Below are positions 48,302 to 60,775 of a stretch of DNA of 64,000 bases, piece after piece (the stretch's first letter is position 1; the number at the start of each line of letters is the position of its first letter). The notes under the pieces are model-generated. The model was not told the DNA's origin. It did no database searches and was given only the letters and a program-made list of their open reading frames with translations. The DNA is from Sinotaia quadrata (taxonomy: Eukaryota > Mollusca > Gastropoda > Architaenioglossa > Viviparidae), in NCBI GenBank assembly GCA_028829895.1, contig CM054181.1, positions 105,535,360-105,599,359 on the forward strand, read 5' to 3'. Made by a program: the position numbers and the translations under genes.

Positions 48302-48417
48302 AAAAATATAACGTAGTAAACTAATCGACAACAAAGATAAAAATATAACGTAGTAAACTAATCGACAACAAAGATAAAAATATAACATAGTAAACTAATC
48401 GACAACAAAGATAAAAA
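48302..48417. repeat. Tandem triplication, 37-bp unit
   Basis: Three copies of AAAAATATAACGTAGTAAAC followed by TAATCGACAACAAAGAT. Confidence 0.93.
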
Positions 48418-48499
48418 GAAACAAAGAGCGCGCGAATTTTCGCAGTGAAAGTATAATCATGCCGTCATGAGAGCGTATTCAAGACATTAAAGAATGTGT

Positions 48500-48730
48500 A
48501 CTCACACCATAATGCAAAATGTACTCATGTCCCGATAAATATATAGCGATGCCCTAGTGTATAATATACTCACATCATAATGAAAATGTACTCATGTCCC
48601 GATAAATATATAGCGATGCCCTAGTGTATCATATACTCACATCATAATGAAAATGTACTCATGTCCCGATAAATATATAGCGATGCCTAGTGTATAATAT
48701 ACTCACATCATAATGCAAAATGTATTGACG
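48500..48730. repeat. Minisatellite, about 66-bp unit
   Basis: Three to four copies of GTCCCGATAAATATATAGCG and a following GTATAATATACTCACATCAT. Confidence 0.92.
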
Positions 48731-48760
48731 CGTAATGAAAATATACTTATCCGATATTCG

Positions 48761-48921
48761 CTTGTAGTCACACTAGTTTTATCTGCCTTGTAGACTCACT
48801 AGTTTTATCTGCCTTGTAGTCACACTAGTTTTATCTGCCTTGTAGTCACACTAGTTTTATCTGCCTTGTAGTCACACTAGTTTTATCTGCCTTGTAGTCA
48901 AACTAGTTTTATCTGCCTTTA
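48761..48921. repeat. Minisatellite, 26-bp unit
   Basis: Six copies of CTTGTAGTCACACTAGTTTT plus ATCTGC. Confidence 0.93.
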
Positions 48922-48976
48922 AGACAAAATCACAAGATATTTTCATTGGTTTCATTTATGACTCGCTCCGAACGTC

Positions 48977-49130
48977 CATTTCAGCTGCGTACTTTTTGTT
49001 TCTATAAGACAGTTTCTGTTTGGTGGTCTGTGTTAGTCATTCCTTATTTTCATTTCAGCTTTGTACTTTTTCTTTCTATAAGACAGTTTCTATTTGGTGG
49101 TCTGTGGTAGTCATTCCCTTATTTTCACGT
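48977..49130. repeat. Tandem duplication, about 73-bp unit
   Basis: Two copies (core TTCTATAAGACAGTTTCT and GGTGGTCTGTG). It completes a cluster of four unrelated arrays in 830 bp. Confidence 0.9.
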
Positions 49131-50133
49131 GTCTTTCACTCAAGTTATCGGCCTGTGGTTTATGTTCACTGCTTACAAGCGTACTAGTGTGAAGCGGAAT
49201 GTGCTGCATAGAGACACGTGTACTTGGGTCACAACGAGTTGTCTGTCCTATTTAGAAATCATACTGGCGTTTGTTCTGTGTACATAAAGGTGAATTCTCT
49301 ACGCTTCTAAGCTAGTCACGTCAGCACTAATATAATATTCAGCAAGATTTAAATCAAAACAAAAATAGGAAATTAAAAAAAAAACAGGAAAAAGAAACAT
49401 GATTGGCTAAACATTTCCCAGCCTCGCCATATCCCTTCGGGTTATGATTGATTATTTGCTTGTTTGTTTGTTTTTCCAGTCCACTATATGGAACAATGTC
49501 GTATTCTATATGTTTGAATAGTTATTGATGAAGAAGTAATTTAATGTATGCTTGTCTGAAGGCTCTTATCCAAACTGGCAGTCAGAATGTCAAAATATAA
49601 TTGGTATGGATGTCATATTCATGACTATGACCTTTACTATGGTCGATAGCAATGAAATGCTTGACTGAGCTTTGTTTAACAGCATTCACCCTGCCTTTCA
49701 TTGTCGACAGACTCAAACTCTGGTTCTCTGCAGAAGCGACTTGGCACTGAGTTTTGGTTGGATAATGAACCCAGTGACAAGACACGGTAACCTTCAACGA
49801 CTGATCCATGTGATTAAATGTTCAGTCTTCATTCTGAGCAATCACATTACTCATTCCTTTTTTGTCCCATTCAGAAATTACTTTTCAACTATTTACAACA
49901 CACACACAAGCATACACGTGTGTGGCTGCACAGTGAGTTACATGAATACACATCTACTGACATTTATTAACGCTGGTCAACTGATGTATTTTTATTTTAA
50001 TTTTTTTATTAGTTTACTTTCATTAATTCCAATCATATTAGCTTTCTCATGTACTTAAAATGGAAAACATTTCTTAAATCATTACCATTCACCAGTTTTG
50101 TGTACCTCAGATAGCTGTGAATTTCATTCAAAT

Positions 50134-50136
<3 letters not shown>
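49131..50136. other. No gene established
   Basis: Both strands of 49670-49810 are open for over 40 codons with mixed composition, but there is no start, splice or family support. Confidence 0.4.
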
Positions 50137-50196
<60 letters not shown>

Positions 50197-50328
50197 AGCT
50201 TGAGTGTAAGAGAGTGTGCGTGTGCGAGAGAGAGTGTGCGTGTGCGAGAGAGAGTGTGTGTGTGTGTGTAAAAGAATGTGAGTGAGAGATGTGAGGGAGA
50301 GGGTGTGAGGGAGAGAGTGTTTATGTGA

Positions 50329-50361
<33 letters not shown>

Positions 50362-50385
50362 TGTTTATGTGTGTGTGTATGTTTA
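50137..50385. repeat. Compound GT/GA microsatellite
   Basis: Alternating GT and GA runs, including repeated AGAGAGTGTGCGTGTGCG segments. Confidence 0.93.
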
Positions 50386-52179
50386 TATTTCCTCACACAA
50401 ATAACAATAGAACGAGCAGTTGAGAAGTTAGGGGATTGAACATTGTTCTTCATAGTTTACTTTGCCTAGCTATAGCAGTTCTTTTGTGCTGTATGCAAAC
50501 CTAAGCAAGGATGGTTTTTTTTTGTTGTTGTTGATAAAGCTATGTCATGCTTTCAGACAGGTAAAATCTTTAACAACCCGTCACACTCAAATGAGATGGT
50601 TCACAACACTACATCCCATTTACACAGGTTCGTCCATAACAAAATATGATTCTCATTCCTGTGTGCTTGTTTGAACATTGACAATGAGTAGTGTTCACAT
50701 ACATACTCTGAGTGAAGTCTCGTACTATCTCAATCCGTGAAGAGATTGCAGATTATGTTCTGATGAGTTCACATTGATTTTGAGTGAACGCATAACATTT
50801 TCTCGCTGCTACTGACATCTGTCGGAACGATTTTCTTCCAAACTTCGTTCCACATTGCTGACTTCTGCTTTACGAAAGGCTCTTGGCGTTTTAATAACTC
50901 ACACATGTGCCTGCTTTCTCTCTCTCACTAATGTAAATTTAGTGTTTCATTTAAACAAAGATACGTTATACTTCATAATATTTATTTACGAACGTGAAAA
51001 ACGGAATGTTTCTTTTGTATTTTCTTGGCGCCATTGTCTTCGCTTTATGAATTATAGATCCGAGTAAAAAAATAAATGACGTACATATACATTTATATGG
51101 CTTATATGCAGACATGCTTCTGTATTTGCTTTTATAACTTATAACGGAAATGGGTTTGGAATATAAATGTTTTCTGTGTTGTTATTTGTCATCACAGAGA
51201 CAGACACGGAGATAGAAACAGAGACAGAATAGACAGGGACAGAGAGAGACGGATTCAGAGAGACAGGGAGTAGGGTGGGAACTGTCGTCGTGAGTGAAAC
51301 AAAAGGAATGTTGTTAATATAAGTTACCTGATCATGACAGTAATTTATAGACGGGTGGAGCGCGGGGATTGTAATGCATGATTTTACATCTCTGACTTTA
51401 TTATATAAAGACGTGTGTTTTTGGTGAGGGATAAAGCAGGTATGGAGTTGGGTGGGAAGTATAGCGTATACGATATGTGTTCTTTTCGGCTCTGTCGACG
51501 AGGAATTTAAAAAAAAAATATTTCGCTAGTTGACGTATAATATACGTCGTGTATGAAAGGTATATAGTTACGTCTGTGACTTCATTATATAGAGAAACGT
51601 TTGAGTAGCAGAATGAGAGAGTGCAGAAATTACGTGTATGTCACCGTGAGTTATTTTCTGCTCTGTCTGCAGAGACGTGGGGAGTGAATGGGGACAGCGG
51701 GTATACGAACTCGATTGTTATTGACATCTTTGTCTTGAGTGTTTATAGTCGTCAAGAGGAAAAGCAACAGACATTCGTTTTTGCGCTGCATTGGCTTCCC
51801 TCCCCCTGCTGATTGGAAAGCAAACAGAAACACTTCCATGCGTTCATTTCTGCGCTTTGGGACACATGAATTAGAATCTTTTTTCTATACACGAGTGGGC
51901 CTTAATTTGGTTTGGGGGCGAGATTAATATCAGGATCTTTTGTATTTTATTGTTTTCAAGGTTTCATGGATTTGTTTTATTTGGCTTGGTTTGTTTTTTA
52001 CTGGAAAAATCCGCTGAATGACCCGGAACGAACTCTCATGCAGATGATGATATTGATGGTGGTGGTGGTGAGATGTTTTGTGTGCAGCTTTTTTTTTTTA
52101 CGACCCCGTGCTCGTTTGTCTGTTTGCATCGAATCGCTCATCCATTTCCGTTCCCAGCTTTGGTCGTGTAAAAAGAACG

Positions 52180-52181
<2 letters not shown>
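50386..52181. other. No gene seen
   Basis: Short GA-rich patch (51198-51270) with repeated AGACAG motifs. Short frames only. Confidence 0.45.
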
Positions 52182-52255
<74 letters not shown>

Positions 52256-52256
52256 G
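52182..52256. repeat. (GT)n(GA)n microsatellite
   Basis: About 26 GT units, then about 9 GA units. Confidence 0.95.
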
Positions 52257-53298
52257 GGTCTGAAAATGTGTGAGTGATTGTCGTTGCTGTATAATGTTAT
52301 CGTGTTGTATCTGTTGCTTTTGTTTACGTCGAGTATTTCTTTTGGGAATCATATTATGCAGCAGACATCTTTGCTGCATACGACTGTTTGTTAAGGGAGA
52401 TGCATTTTGCTTCTTTGTGTCATTGATTCATACAGTCATTTTATTAAGGGAACATCTGTATATCTTTGTTTCGAGCAAATATTATCTAGAGACAAAAATT
52501 TTGTATCATTGTATATGTGTGTGCTTCATAGGCATATTTATTAAGTGTATGTGTGTGTGTGGTGGCGGGAATTATGCATCTTTGTGCCTTTGCTGCATCG
52601 AATATTTGAACAGAATCTGTTATTTGTCTTTCCTTATTACGATTGTTTATTGAAGGGAAACATATTATATTGTGCGTTTGCTTTGTTAGTGTTCATTAAG
52701 CAGCATCACATACACCATTGTGTTTTTGCTTTGTATTTTGCAAGTATTCATTAATGGAAATAAGCTAGCTGTTGGTGTGTTTTCTTCAGTGCGAATATTT
52801 ATTTACTTTTAAAATCCCAGTAATAGGTTCATACCTGAACATTTACATTTACAATTATTTTTAGTTACATTGACCCTCCCTTTTGTAAGCTGGTTATGGA
52901 GTCAGAGTTTTACTTCGTTCTTGGTATTCAATTCTTAAGAGACCTTTTGAGTTGGTCTGAACCCTTAGCTCACCATAAAATTTACATGCATGCCCGAGCA
53001 CACACACATACATACCTACCTTCATGAGAACATAAATATATACCTGCCTGAGCACACACACGCACATTGAAAAAGCACTCTTCCACTACTTATTCCTCCA
53101 GTTAACCTGACACTCCTTTTTGCCATGTCAACTCCTTCAAGCAGAACAATAAATATTGTGATTTCCAACAATTTCTCTAGACCAGAAATTGCTCTGGTAG
53201 TCAGCACATCTTGCTGCCATACATAAAAGGAGTGTAGTGTATCCTTACTTTTACATGCTGCTTCCTGCCTTTACCATGGTCGGTCGTAGTGGTTTACA
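52257..53298. other. No gene seen; faint long-period repetition
   Basis: TTTGTT(T/G)..TGCATC and ATT(A/T)TT(A/G)AAGGGA motifs recur at irregular spacings of about 90-110 bp between 52300 and 52760, perhaps a decayed array. Confidence 0.35.
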
Positions 53299-53767
53299 AG
53301 CAGTAAACCAGGAGGTTCAAATCAAACATTGAAATGAAAATGGAAAGACTACCTGTCTCTGCAAATTATAATAAGAGAACAATTGTACGCTTCCAGTTTA
53401 TCACTTTATAACTCCATTTTTTCTTGCATTCCAGTCTCAACTTACAGTTTCCTGCAATGGTATTTATTATCCCGATACACACACACACACACACACAGCA
53501 TAATAAATACAGCATATGAAAACAATGTCATGTGCTTAGCAAACTATATGTGAGCACCTTAGTTCAACATTTGTAGAAATAAAAGTCAACTCACATAGTA
53601 CATCTCCACATAAAACACGAATATAACATATCAATAGTGAAAATGCATGAAATATTTCTAAGTCCATTATCTCTCAGCCAGTCAGTTATTTCACCATCAA
53701 GCTAACAGCTGCCTTTCAAGACCAGATTTCTTCTTGCCACTCCAAATTCAAATTTACTCCGCCACAG
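53299..53767 (-). repeat. Dispersed repeat A, copy 3 (reverse, internally deleted)
   Basis: Starts CAGTAAACCAGGAGGTTC and ends ACTCCGCCACAG like copy 2. It lacks the segment corresponding to about 39050-39325, the junction falling at ..CCACTCCAAATTCAAATTTACTCC. A short (CA)n lies inside it at 53478-53499. Confidence 0.8.
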
Positions 53768-54594
53768 TTTGTGTGTGTATTTGTGTATATTAGTGCAGAT
53801 AAAGAAGTACTTTCTCAATTCTTTTTTCCTCCACATTTTTCTCAAACCCTTCTGATTCGTCGGCCTCGTTTTTTTCGATCTGCCATTACCCTCAACGATA
53901 CCTCATTGTAGTAGAATTCTCAGATGACGAAACTAACTTTCACACCTTGCATTGTCGGTTAGGTCGCATGACCAGAATGCGATGCTAGCAAGTGTTCAAT
54001 GGAAATTACCATTAGTTGTTGGGTGCAGAATATACTTCCATGCATGTCTTTAGAATTCTGGAGTCTGTGACACTTCTACCGGTAACTATACTTTCCGTAT
54101 CCATTGATAACTTAGTCACCTTAATCAAGGCTCATTCATTGATCAGTTCATCACCTGCCCCTCCCCATCGCCCTCTTCAGCTTACACATGTGTGATTTGT
54201 TGTTTAGCACTCCACGTTAATCCATAGCTCCCGTTGCTTGTATAACCACTCTTATAGTGTCACACTGACCTACTGACAGGTGCGCATGCAGCCCACGCAT
54301 TCAACTCTAACGCATACGGCCATTCTAAACCTAACAATAGAAATGAGTTAAGTAGACAGAATCTTGAACTGCATAACGTTGGACGCTTACGTAGCCAGAA
54401 CCGAAAATGGGGCAACAGTCAAGACAGTTATCATAACAATGCGTTAATGTCTCCCAGTCTTATCCGAGTGAAGTTTAGCGTCTGTTGCTTAGCATGCTTA
54501 GTGTAGATGCTCGGTTCTAAAAGTGTACTAAGTCGCACCCGACTTGTACAAAGCCCATTTCTTACATTTAACTTGCCCTAAATTGAGTACATCA
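53768..54594. other. No gene seen
   Basis: Unremarkable. Confidence 0.45.
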
Positions 54595-54755
54595 ATGTTA
54601 TTTCTGCAGTTGCTTTAATTCCAATAATAACGGGTGTTATTTCTGCAGTTGATTTAATTCCATTTCACTTAAGGGAATAACGGGTATTTCTGCAGTTGAT
54701 TTCATTAATCTGCTCTTAGAGGCGTACGTCAATGCTCTTTATCTGCAGTAGCTTT
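54595..54755. repeat. Degenerate tandem repeat, about 50-bp unit
   Basis: Three to four copies of TTATTTCTGCAGTTG(C/A)TTTAATTCC, the last decayed (TTTATCTGCAGTAGCTTTAA). Confidence 0.7.
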
Positions 54756-55357
54756 AATCCCTGTCATTAAAATGAATTTGCTTTATGATCCTCTTTTATG
54801 TTCAGACCCTTTAAACATTAAAGTCAGTATGTTCTCTAGTAGTTGACACTTCTCCTCTTTTTATTAAGATTTTAGTATTAGACTGATACTGTTTTTTTTT
54901 CCATTTTGAACTGTTTTATACGATTTATTAAACTTTACTAAATTTATGTCGTCCAGTGTTGAACCATTTTATATGATTTTCTATTATATTGTATGCATTC
55001 CAGTGAGGAACTGTATGAAGTATTTCTGGGTATATTAATATGTATACCTGATCTATTGTAATTATTAATACAAAATAATTACTTTTTACTTTTCTTTCTT
55101 GCGTATTGGCCGAATACAGACATAGCCATTATTTGTTGTAAAGCATTCAACTTAGTAACTAACGCAAGTGACAGCTGATTAATAATCAAACAAAGCAAAT
55201 TTATTAATACAAAGTAATATTTTACATCAGTTTCCAGCAATCGGCTTTGACAATCAACACACTCATTTTCTCTAATGCGACATTACAGTCATTCCATTGT
55301 CATCATAAACACACACTTTTTGCCTCTTTAAGCACGTCAGATAATAAACATCATCAT

Positions 55358-55358
<1 letters not shown>
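54756..55358. other. No gene seen
   Basis: A/T-rich DNA. Two CATCATAAACACACAC motifs (55299, 55350) precede the CA tract. Confidence 0.45.

Positions 55359-55395
<37 letters not shown>
55359..55395. repeat. (CA)n microsatellite
   Basis: About 18 units. Confidence 0.95.
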
Positions 55396-55397
<2 letters not shown>

Positions 55398-56025
55398 TTT
55401 GCCTCAGTGAAAAGAAATTATATATTTATATATGAATGGATAAATCGACAGACAAATAGGTATCTTAATAATCAGGTAGGTTGGCAGGTGAAGAGGTGGA
55501 AGAATGGGTAGATGGGTAGATATGTATTCTATATTTGAAGTATCAGCACAAAACTACAGGCTATGATTGTGCACAGTGAAATTTCATTGAATCAGTATAC
55601 TGGATTTTGTTGTTTTACTTTTTTCTTGTTGTAACCGGCATGGTAAAACTCTGAACGTAACTATGATCAAATATACTTTAAAAAAGAAAATTAGTTAACT
55701 TTATTTCTCGACTGGTTTGGCGTAATACATATGCTAAGGTACAGAACATGATAACATCATTACGTGAGTAGTTGGCATGGCGTGAACGGGATCTAACAGT
55801 CTGAGTGTGGATCACGAGTTGCGCGACTGCCAATCGTCTTAGTAGACCCAGACGTGATATTTTCGCCGGTGACATGTACATACCAGCCTTGACAGATAAC
55901 TCTGTGTCTGGTCACCTAAGACTGTCCTATGACAAGAAAAGTTTTTTTGTTTTTTTTTGTTGCCAAATAAGGATGGCCCTCCAGTTCTCTTATCCAGTGC
56001 GGACTTTACACTTTGCCAGTTTAGG
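55396..56025. other. No gene seen
   Basis: Short open frames on both strands at 55678-56038 lack support. Confidence 0.4.
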
Positions 56026-57008
56026 AGTGAGTCTTTAGAAAATCACTTGATCTCTAGTATGCCCAGTGTTTTGTACCGGCTGTAGGAGTGTCTTGTAGAA
56101 AATCACTTGATCTCTAGTATGCCCAGTGTTTTGTACCGGCTGTAGGAGTGTCTTGTAGAAAATCACTTGATCTCTAGTATGCCCAGTGTTTTGTACCGGC
56201 TGTAGGAGTGTCTTGTAGAAAATCACTTGATCTCTAGTATGCCCAGTGTTTTGTACCGGCTGTAGGAGTGTCTTGTAGAAAATCACTTGAGCTCTAGTAT
56301 GCCCAGTGTTTTGTACCGGCTGTAGGAGTGTCTTGTAGAAAATCACTTGAGCTCTAGTATGCCCAGTGTTTTGTACCGGCTGTAGGAGTGTCTTGTAGAA
56401 AATCACTTGATCTCTAGTATGCCCAGTGTTTTGTACCGGCTGTAAAAATGATACTTCTAGAAAATCGGTTGACGTCATAGTTGTATGTCTAGTGACTCGT
56501 AGGAGCGCTAAGAGTGTCTTCTATAGATACGTCTAACGTTAAAGTTGTATGTCTAGTAAATTGTACCGGTTGTACAAGTGTTTTCTAGACAATTATATGA
56601 CATCATAGTATGTCCAGTGATTTGTACCAGCTATAGGAGTGTGTCTTCTATAGAATCGTATGAAGTCATAGTTGTATGTCCTATGATTTGTACCGGCTAT
56701 ATGAGTTTTTCTATAGAATCATTATACATGTCCAGTGAAATGTACCGATGGTCAGAGTGGATCTTCTGGAGAATCGATAGGCGTCATAGTTGTGATTTGT
56801 ACCGATTATAAGATTCTGTCTTCTGTAGAATCATATGACATCATAGTTGTATATCCAGTGATTTATTTCGACAATAAGAGTGTGTCTTCTGTAGAATCAT
56901 ATGACGTCATAAAGTTGTATGTCCAGTTATTTGTACCGGCTATAAGAGTGTTGTCTTTTGTAGAATCACAATGTCATAGTTGTATGTCCAGTGATTTGTA
57001 CCGATAAA
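56026..57008. repeat. 60-bp minisatellite: perfect core, decayed flank
   Basis: 56041-56445 holds seven units of exactly 60 bp differing only by one T/G variant, present in the adjacent fifth and sixth units (core GTATGCCCAGTGTTTTGTAC). From about 56446 to 57008 the same array continues as nine or so diverged 55-65-bp units containing TATGAC(G/A)TCATAG-like segments that the core lacks. The antisense 147-codon frame exists only because 60 is divisible by 3. Confidence 0.95.
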
Positions 57009-57011
57009 AAG

Positions 57012-57240
57012 AGTGGTATTTCTCTTTGTCATCTCAGTAACTGTGACTTGGTATTTATCTTTGTCATCTTAGTGAATGTGTCTTGGTGTTTCTCTTTGTC
57101 ATCTCAGTAACTGGACTAGGTATTTCTCTTTGTCATCTCAGTGACTGTAACTTGGTATTTCTCTTTGTCATCTCAATGACTGTAACTTGGTATTTCTCCT
57201 TGTCATCTCAGTGTCTGTAACTTGGTATTTCTCTATGTCA
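57012..57240. repeat. Minisatellite, about 34-bp unit
   Basis: Seven copies of TTGGTATTTCTCTTTGTCAT plus CTCAGTGACTGTAAC, starting directly after the 60-bp array. Confidence 0.92.
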
Positions 57241-57322
57241 TTGCAATGACTGTATACAGTAGACAGTCCATTGCAGAATAGTCGTACTGTTTGAAAGACT
57301 ACACCAATATTTCTTGTTACAG

Positions 57323-57440
57323 TCTTCTGACTAGTGTGAACTCCACGAAGCCAAGAGGCAAGACTGTCCCTCACAGGAAGCAGTATCAAACGCCATTTAA
57401 AACGAAACAAACAACAGACCAAAAGATTGTTCATGTCTAG
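57323..57440 (+). CDS. Candidate terminal coding exon
   Basis: A good acceptor (AATATTTCTTGTTACAG, ending at 57322) leads into 38 codons ending in TAG at 57438. The peptide is basic and protein-like (VNSTKPRGKTVPHRKQYQ, FKTKQTTDQKIVHV) and differs from the array frames beside it. The opposite strand is also open through this segment, which weakens the case. No upstream exon or family is recognised. Confidence 0.28.
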
Positions 57441-57829
57441 ATGGTTTAAGTGTGTACGTTTGAACTGCTGGAGTTGGGAGGGAGGGGAATGCACGAGTCA
57501 GTTGACCGCGAGAAAACAGTCGGTTACAGACAGGTGGTTTGTTTCTAATTTTACAAATGTCTTATGGTCATCGTTAAATTATGGTCATGGTTAAATTTCA
57601 GTCTTCAGTGGTTAGCAAAGACATTTTTTTTGTGTGTGTGGTAGTTTTATACGACTTCCCATCATTGAAGAATTAGATCATCTGTCCGGATCAGTAAGGA
57701 CTCCAGGCAGAGACGCCATGTTAATATCTCACTATACAACTGAAGCTGTTTTTCTTAAAAATTGTATTCATTGATTATTTTTTAAATTATATTTGCATCT
57801 TAGCTGATGTAAAGTTACATTAGATTTTG

Positions 57830-57831
<2 letters not shown>
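57441..57831. other. No gene seen
   Basis: Unremarkable. Confidence 0.45.
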
Positions 57832-57888
<57 letters not shown>

Positions 57889-57893
57889 TGTGT
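57832..57893. repeat. (GT)n microsatellite
   Basis: About 28 units with a GCGC interruption at the right end. Confidence 0.95.
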
Positions 57894-58369
57894 ATTAATT
57901 TGGCGTTTGACATACTTTCGTATCGTGTGTGCAACTTTTTATTGCTTGTTATTATGTTTAGGGTAGTAAGGTTGGGAGTCCTTGGATCGATCTAGCAAGT
58001 TAGTTTTCAGATTTCATTATTTCGTTGCTGCAGACAAGGCGGGTGTGTGTGTCTGAACTTCAGCAGCAGGGTGCATTCTTGTCCGTCTGGTTATAGATGT
58101 TTGGGGGTTGTTTGTGTGGGTCTTTTTGTATTTTTTTCAACCCGGTTCATGGTCGTATTTGTTTTTTCCTTGCCAGCACGATTGTAGAAAAGTTTGTTGT
58201 TAAATTAATCCCCGTCCCACCACACGTGCCCACCCCTTCAGCAAAAGTATGCTGATAGAGCTAATTTGCTTGTTGTTTTCTTTAATTCAACCCTCACTCA
58301 CGCACGCATTCACGCTCGAACATGGTACTTGCATTCCCACCTCCCAGCACGAGATGCGCTCATGAGTGT
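57894..58369. other. No gene seen
   Basis: Unremarkable. Confidence 0.45.
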
Positions 58370-58600
58370 ATGGTTTCTTCAGTATATTTACAAACAAACA
58401 AACAATCTGATATGTGTTTACTAGTGTATGGTTTCTTCAGTATATTTACAAACAAACAAACAATCTTATATGTGTTTACTAGTGTATGGTTTCTTCAGTA
58501 TATTTACAAACAAACAAACAATCTGATATGTGTTTACTAGTGTATGGTTTCTTCAGTATATTTAAAAACAAACAAACAATCAAATGTGTGTTCACTAGTG
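58370..58600. repeat. Minisatellite, 58-bp unit
   Basis: Four copies of GTATGGTTTCTTCAGTATAT with an internal (AAAC)n and GATATGTGTTTACTAGT. Confidence 0.93.
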
Positions 58601-60604
58601 TTAAAATTAATCTCACTGCCAAATACACCTGGTGAAAAAAGGTTGCTGTTTCGGCGTGGGAAAAAAAAAGTAAAGTTTATTATTTAAATATAGTGACTTC
58701 CTGTATGAATGCATCTCTTCACATAACCAAAACAGACAAGTGCTTATTATTGCTCCGATTAAAAGTGGAACCTGTTTTTTTTAAAAAATGTGTGTGTGTG
58801 TGTGTATGTGTGTGTGTGTGTGTGTGAACTCACTGAGCCTTAGATACAGAATTTGTTAAAAGTGAAATATAACACTTTTTTTTTTTTCCACACCGAAATA
58901 CAGGCAATTAGTTTTGAAGAAGACTTCGGATCTGTTGTTCTTGGCACGATTTTGAAATGTAACATCCGGTTCTGCTTGGAACTGATTACTACTGAGTTTT
59001 TTTAAAATATTTTTTTACGTAAAGATTTCTTAGTTCAGTAAGTGCATTTCATACCCAATAATTTGCGAAGAGAAACTTCTTTATTTTCTGATATATTTTT
59101 AAAAAATCATTTGTTTTTTATATTTAATGCCCACGCATTTTATCAATTTCTTTGATTCCATGGACCAATGCATACTTATAAACGGCGATAACAGCAATTT
59201 CATGTCCTAATTCGGACAAAGTTACGTCACTCAACGGGCAGTGAATTGTGGGGAGGATGTCCTTTTCCTTTGTCACCGACACTCAACATTTCCTTAACCC
59301 TCCACCCACCCACCCCCATCTCTGCGCATACAAAGAAACTAAAACAAAAATATGTTGTTTACTTGAAGGATAAGCGTTTGGGGCATTTATTTTGTTTTAT
59401 ATAACCGTAATTAAGTAGTAACCATAAAGAAGTTTAGTTTACTTCTTATATTCTTCGCGGCTAAACTGATGAAAACATATTGGCGCATATTGGAATTAAC
59501 ATTTTATTGATTGACTGATTAAATGTTGTATCTGAACTTAGTTTTTATTAAGTATGTATTAGCTGGTATGTTAGTCTTTGCGAGTATTATTTGTGTGTTG
59601 GAGAGAGAGGCCACAACACGACGCCTATTTGAAGACATCAGCAAGAAATGGCACGACATTTATTATTTTAGTGTCTGCTAGAAGAAATTTAGGGAAAGAA
59701 TGTTCTTTGTTTTAGAATTGGCACTCTGTTGGCACCACTTCTTTGCGTTCGTTGAGTGACGGGCAGAACAGGCCCCCACCGACAGTCCCTCAACCAATGC
59801 TAACCCTGCGCTGTGCCAGACAAGACCCATGCGAAAGCCCGCCACCCTTCACAGTCAGTTTATCAGCCAACCCCCGGCAAGTATAAGAGATGTACACACA
59901 TAATAACTCTTACTCTGTGTTATACAGTGGATACTGTACAGAACTCTTACTCTGTGTTATACAGTGGACACTATATATATTTATTTAGATATATTATCAA
60001 GGAGCCAGAATTTGGCAATAGCCAACAAGAACAGGAAGTCAGAATGTGGAAATAACGCTTAGACCACCCGCTTCCTGCAAGCATATTTGGCGTTTTAGTT
60101 TCACATGGGTTGATGCTAGATAACAGCCTCTTGTAATTGGTCTTCCCCCGACGATTTACATCAGCATAGAGCTACAGAGATGTTGGCAGTGTCAGTGTGT
60201 CACAAGAATGTTTATCTTTGGCGGACTTAATAAACTTTCGTAACATTAGCACTGTTCAGCCACATATGAAGATGCTATTTATTTTGTTGTTGTTGTTTGT
60301 TATTTTATTTTATTTTGTGGCATTAATTTTATTTGAAATGTAACACTTTCAGGCAGTCTGCAGGTGAATGGAATTGCTGTTTGGAAAACTGGTATTGTTT
60401 ATTCCACACATAACAACAACAGAAATTGCTCAGTAAATGTACTTTTTTTCGTCGCTTATTTATGTGCGTACGAGCATTCATTTACGTGAGCATACGTATA
60501 TTAGAGTCTAGATTTGTTGCTTATTCAGTTTGTCGAATGTAGGCCTTCATTTTTGCCATCGACTTCCAGTGGGGATTTCATGACTTCATTATAAACTTTG
60601 AGGG
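58601..60604. other. No gene seen; GT tract
   Basis: (GT)n at 58791-58826. A small tandem duplication (CTCTTACTCTGTGTTATACA) lies at about 59906-59970. Two T-rich runs occur near 58875 and 60300. Confidence 0.45.
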
Positions 60605-60775
60605 TTGATTGGATTCACGATGTAAAAAAAAAGTGTGTGCAACACACACGCACACACATACGCGCGCACATACACATCTGCAAATTATGAGGATTTATTG
60701 GAATCACGATGTAAAGTAAATGTGCGGGACACCACATACACACACACACGCACATACACAAGCGCACACATAACG
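60605..60775. repeat. Tandem duplication with embedded CA tracts
   Basis: Two diverged copies (ATTGGA(A)TCACGATGTAAA then CA/CG-rich sequence), about 90 bp each. Confidence 0.75.

Noticed and set aside
51912..52277. 121-codon plus frame with hydrophobic stretches
   Set aside because: It is Phe/Val/Cys-rich and ends in a GT/GA microsatellite, with no splice or start evidence.
56035..56478. 147-codon minus frame with seven identical 20-residue repeats
   Set aside because: It follows exactly from the 60-bp minisatellite; no start context, splice signal or non-repeat sequence supports a protein.
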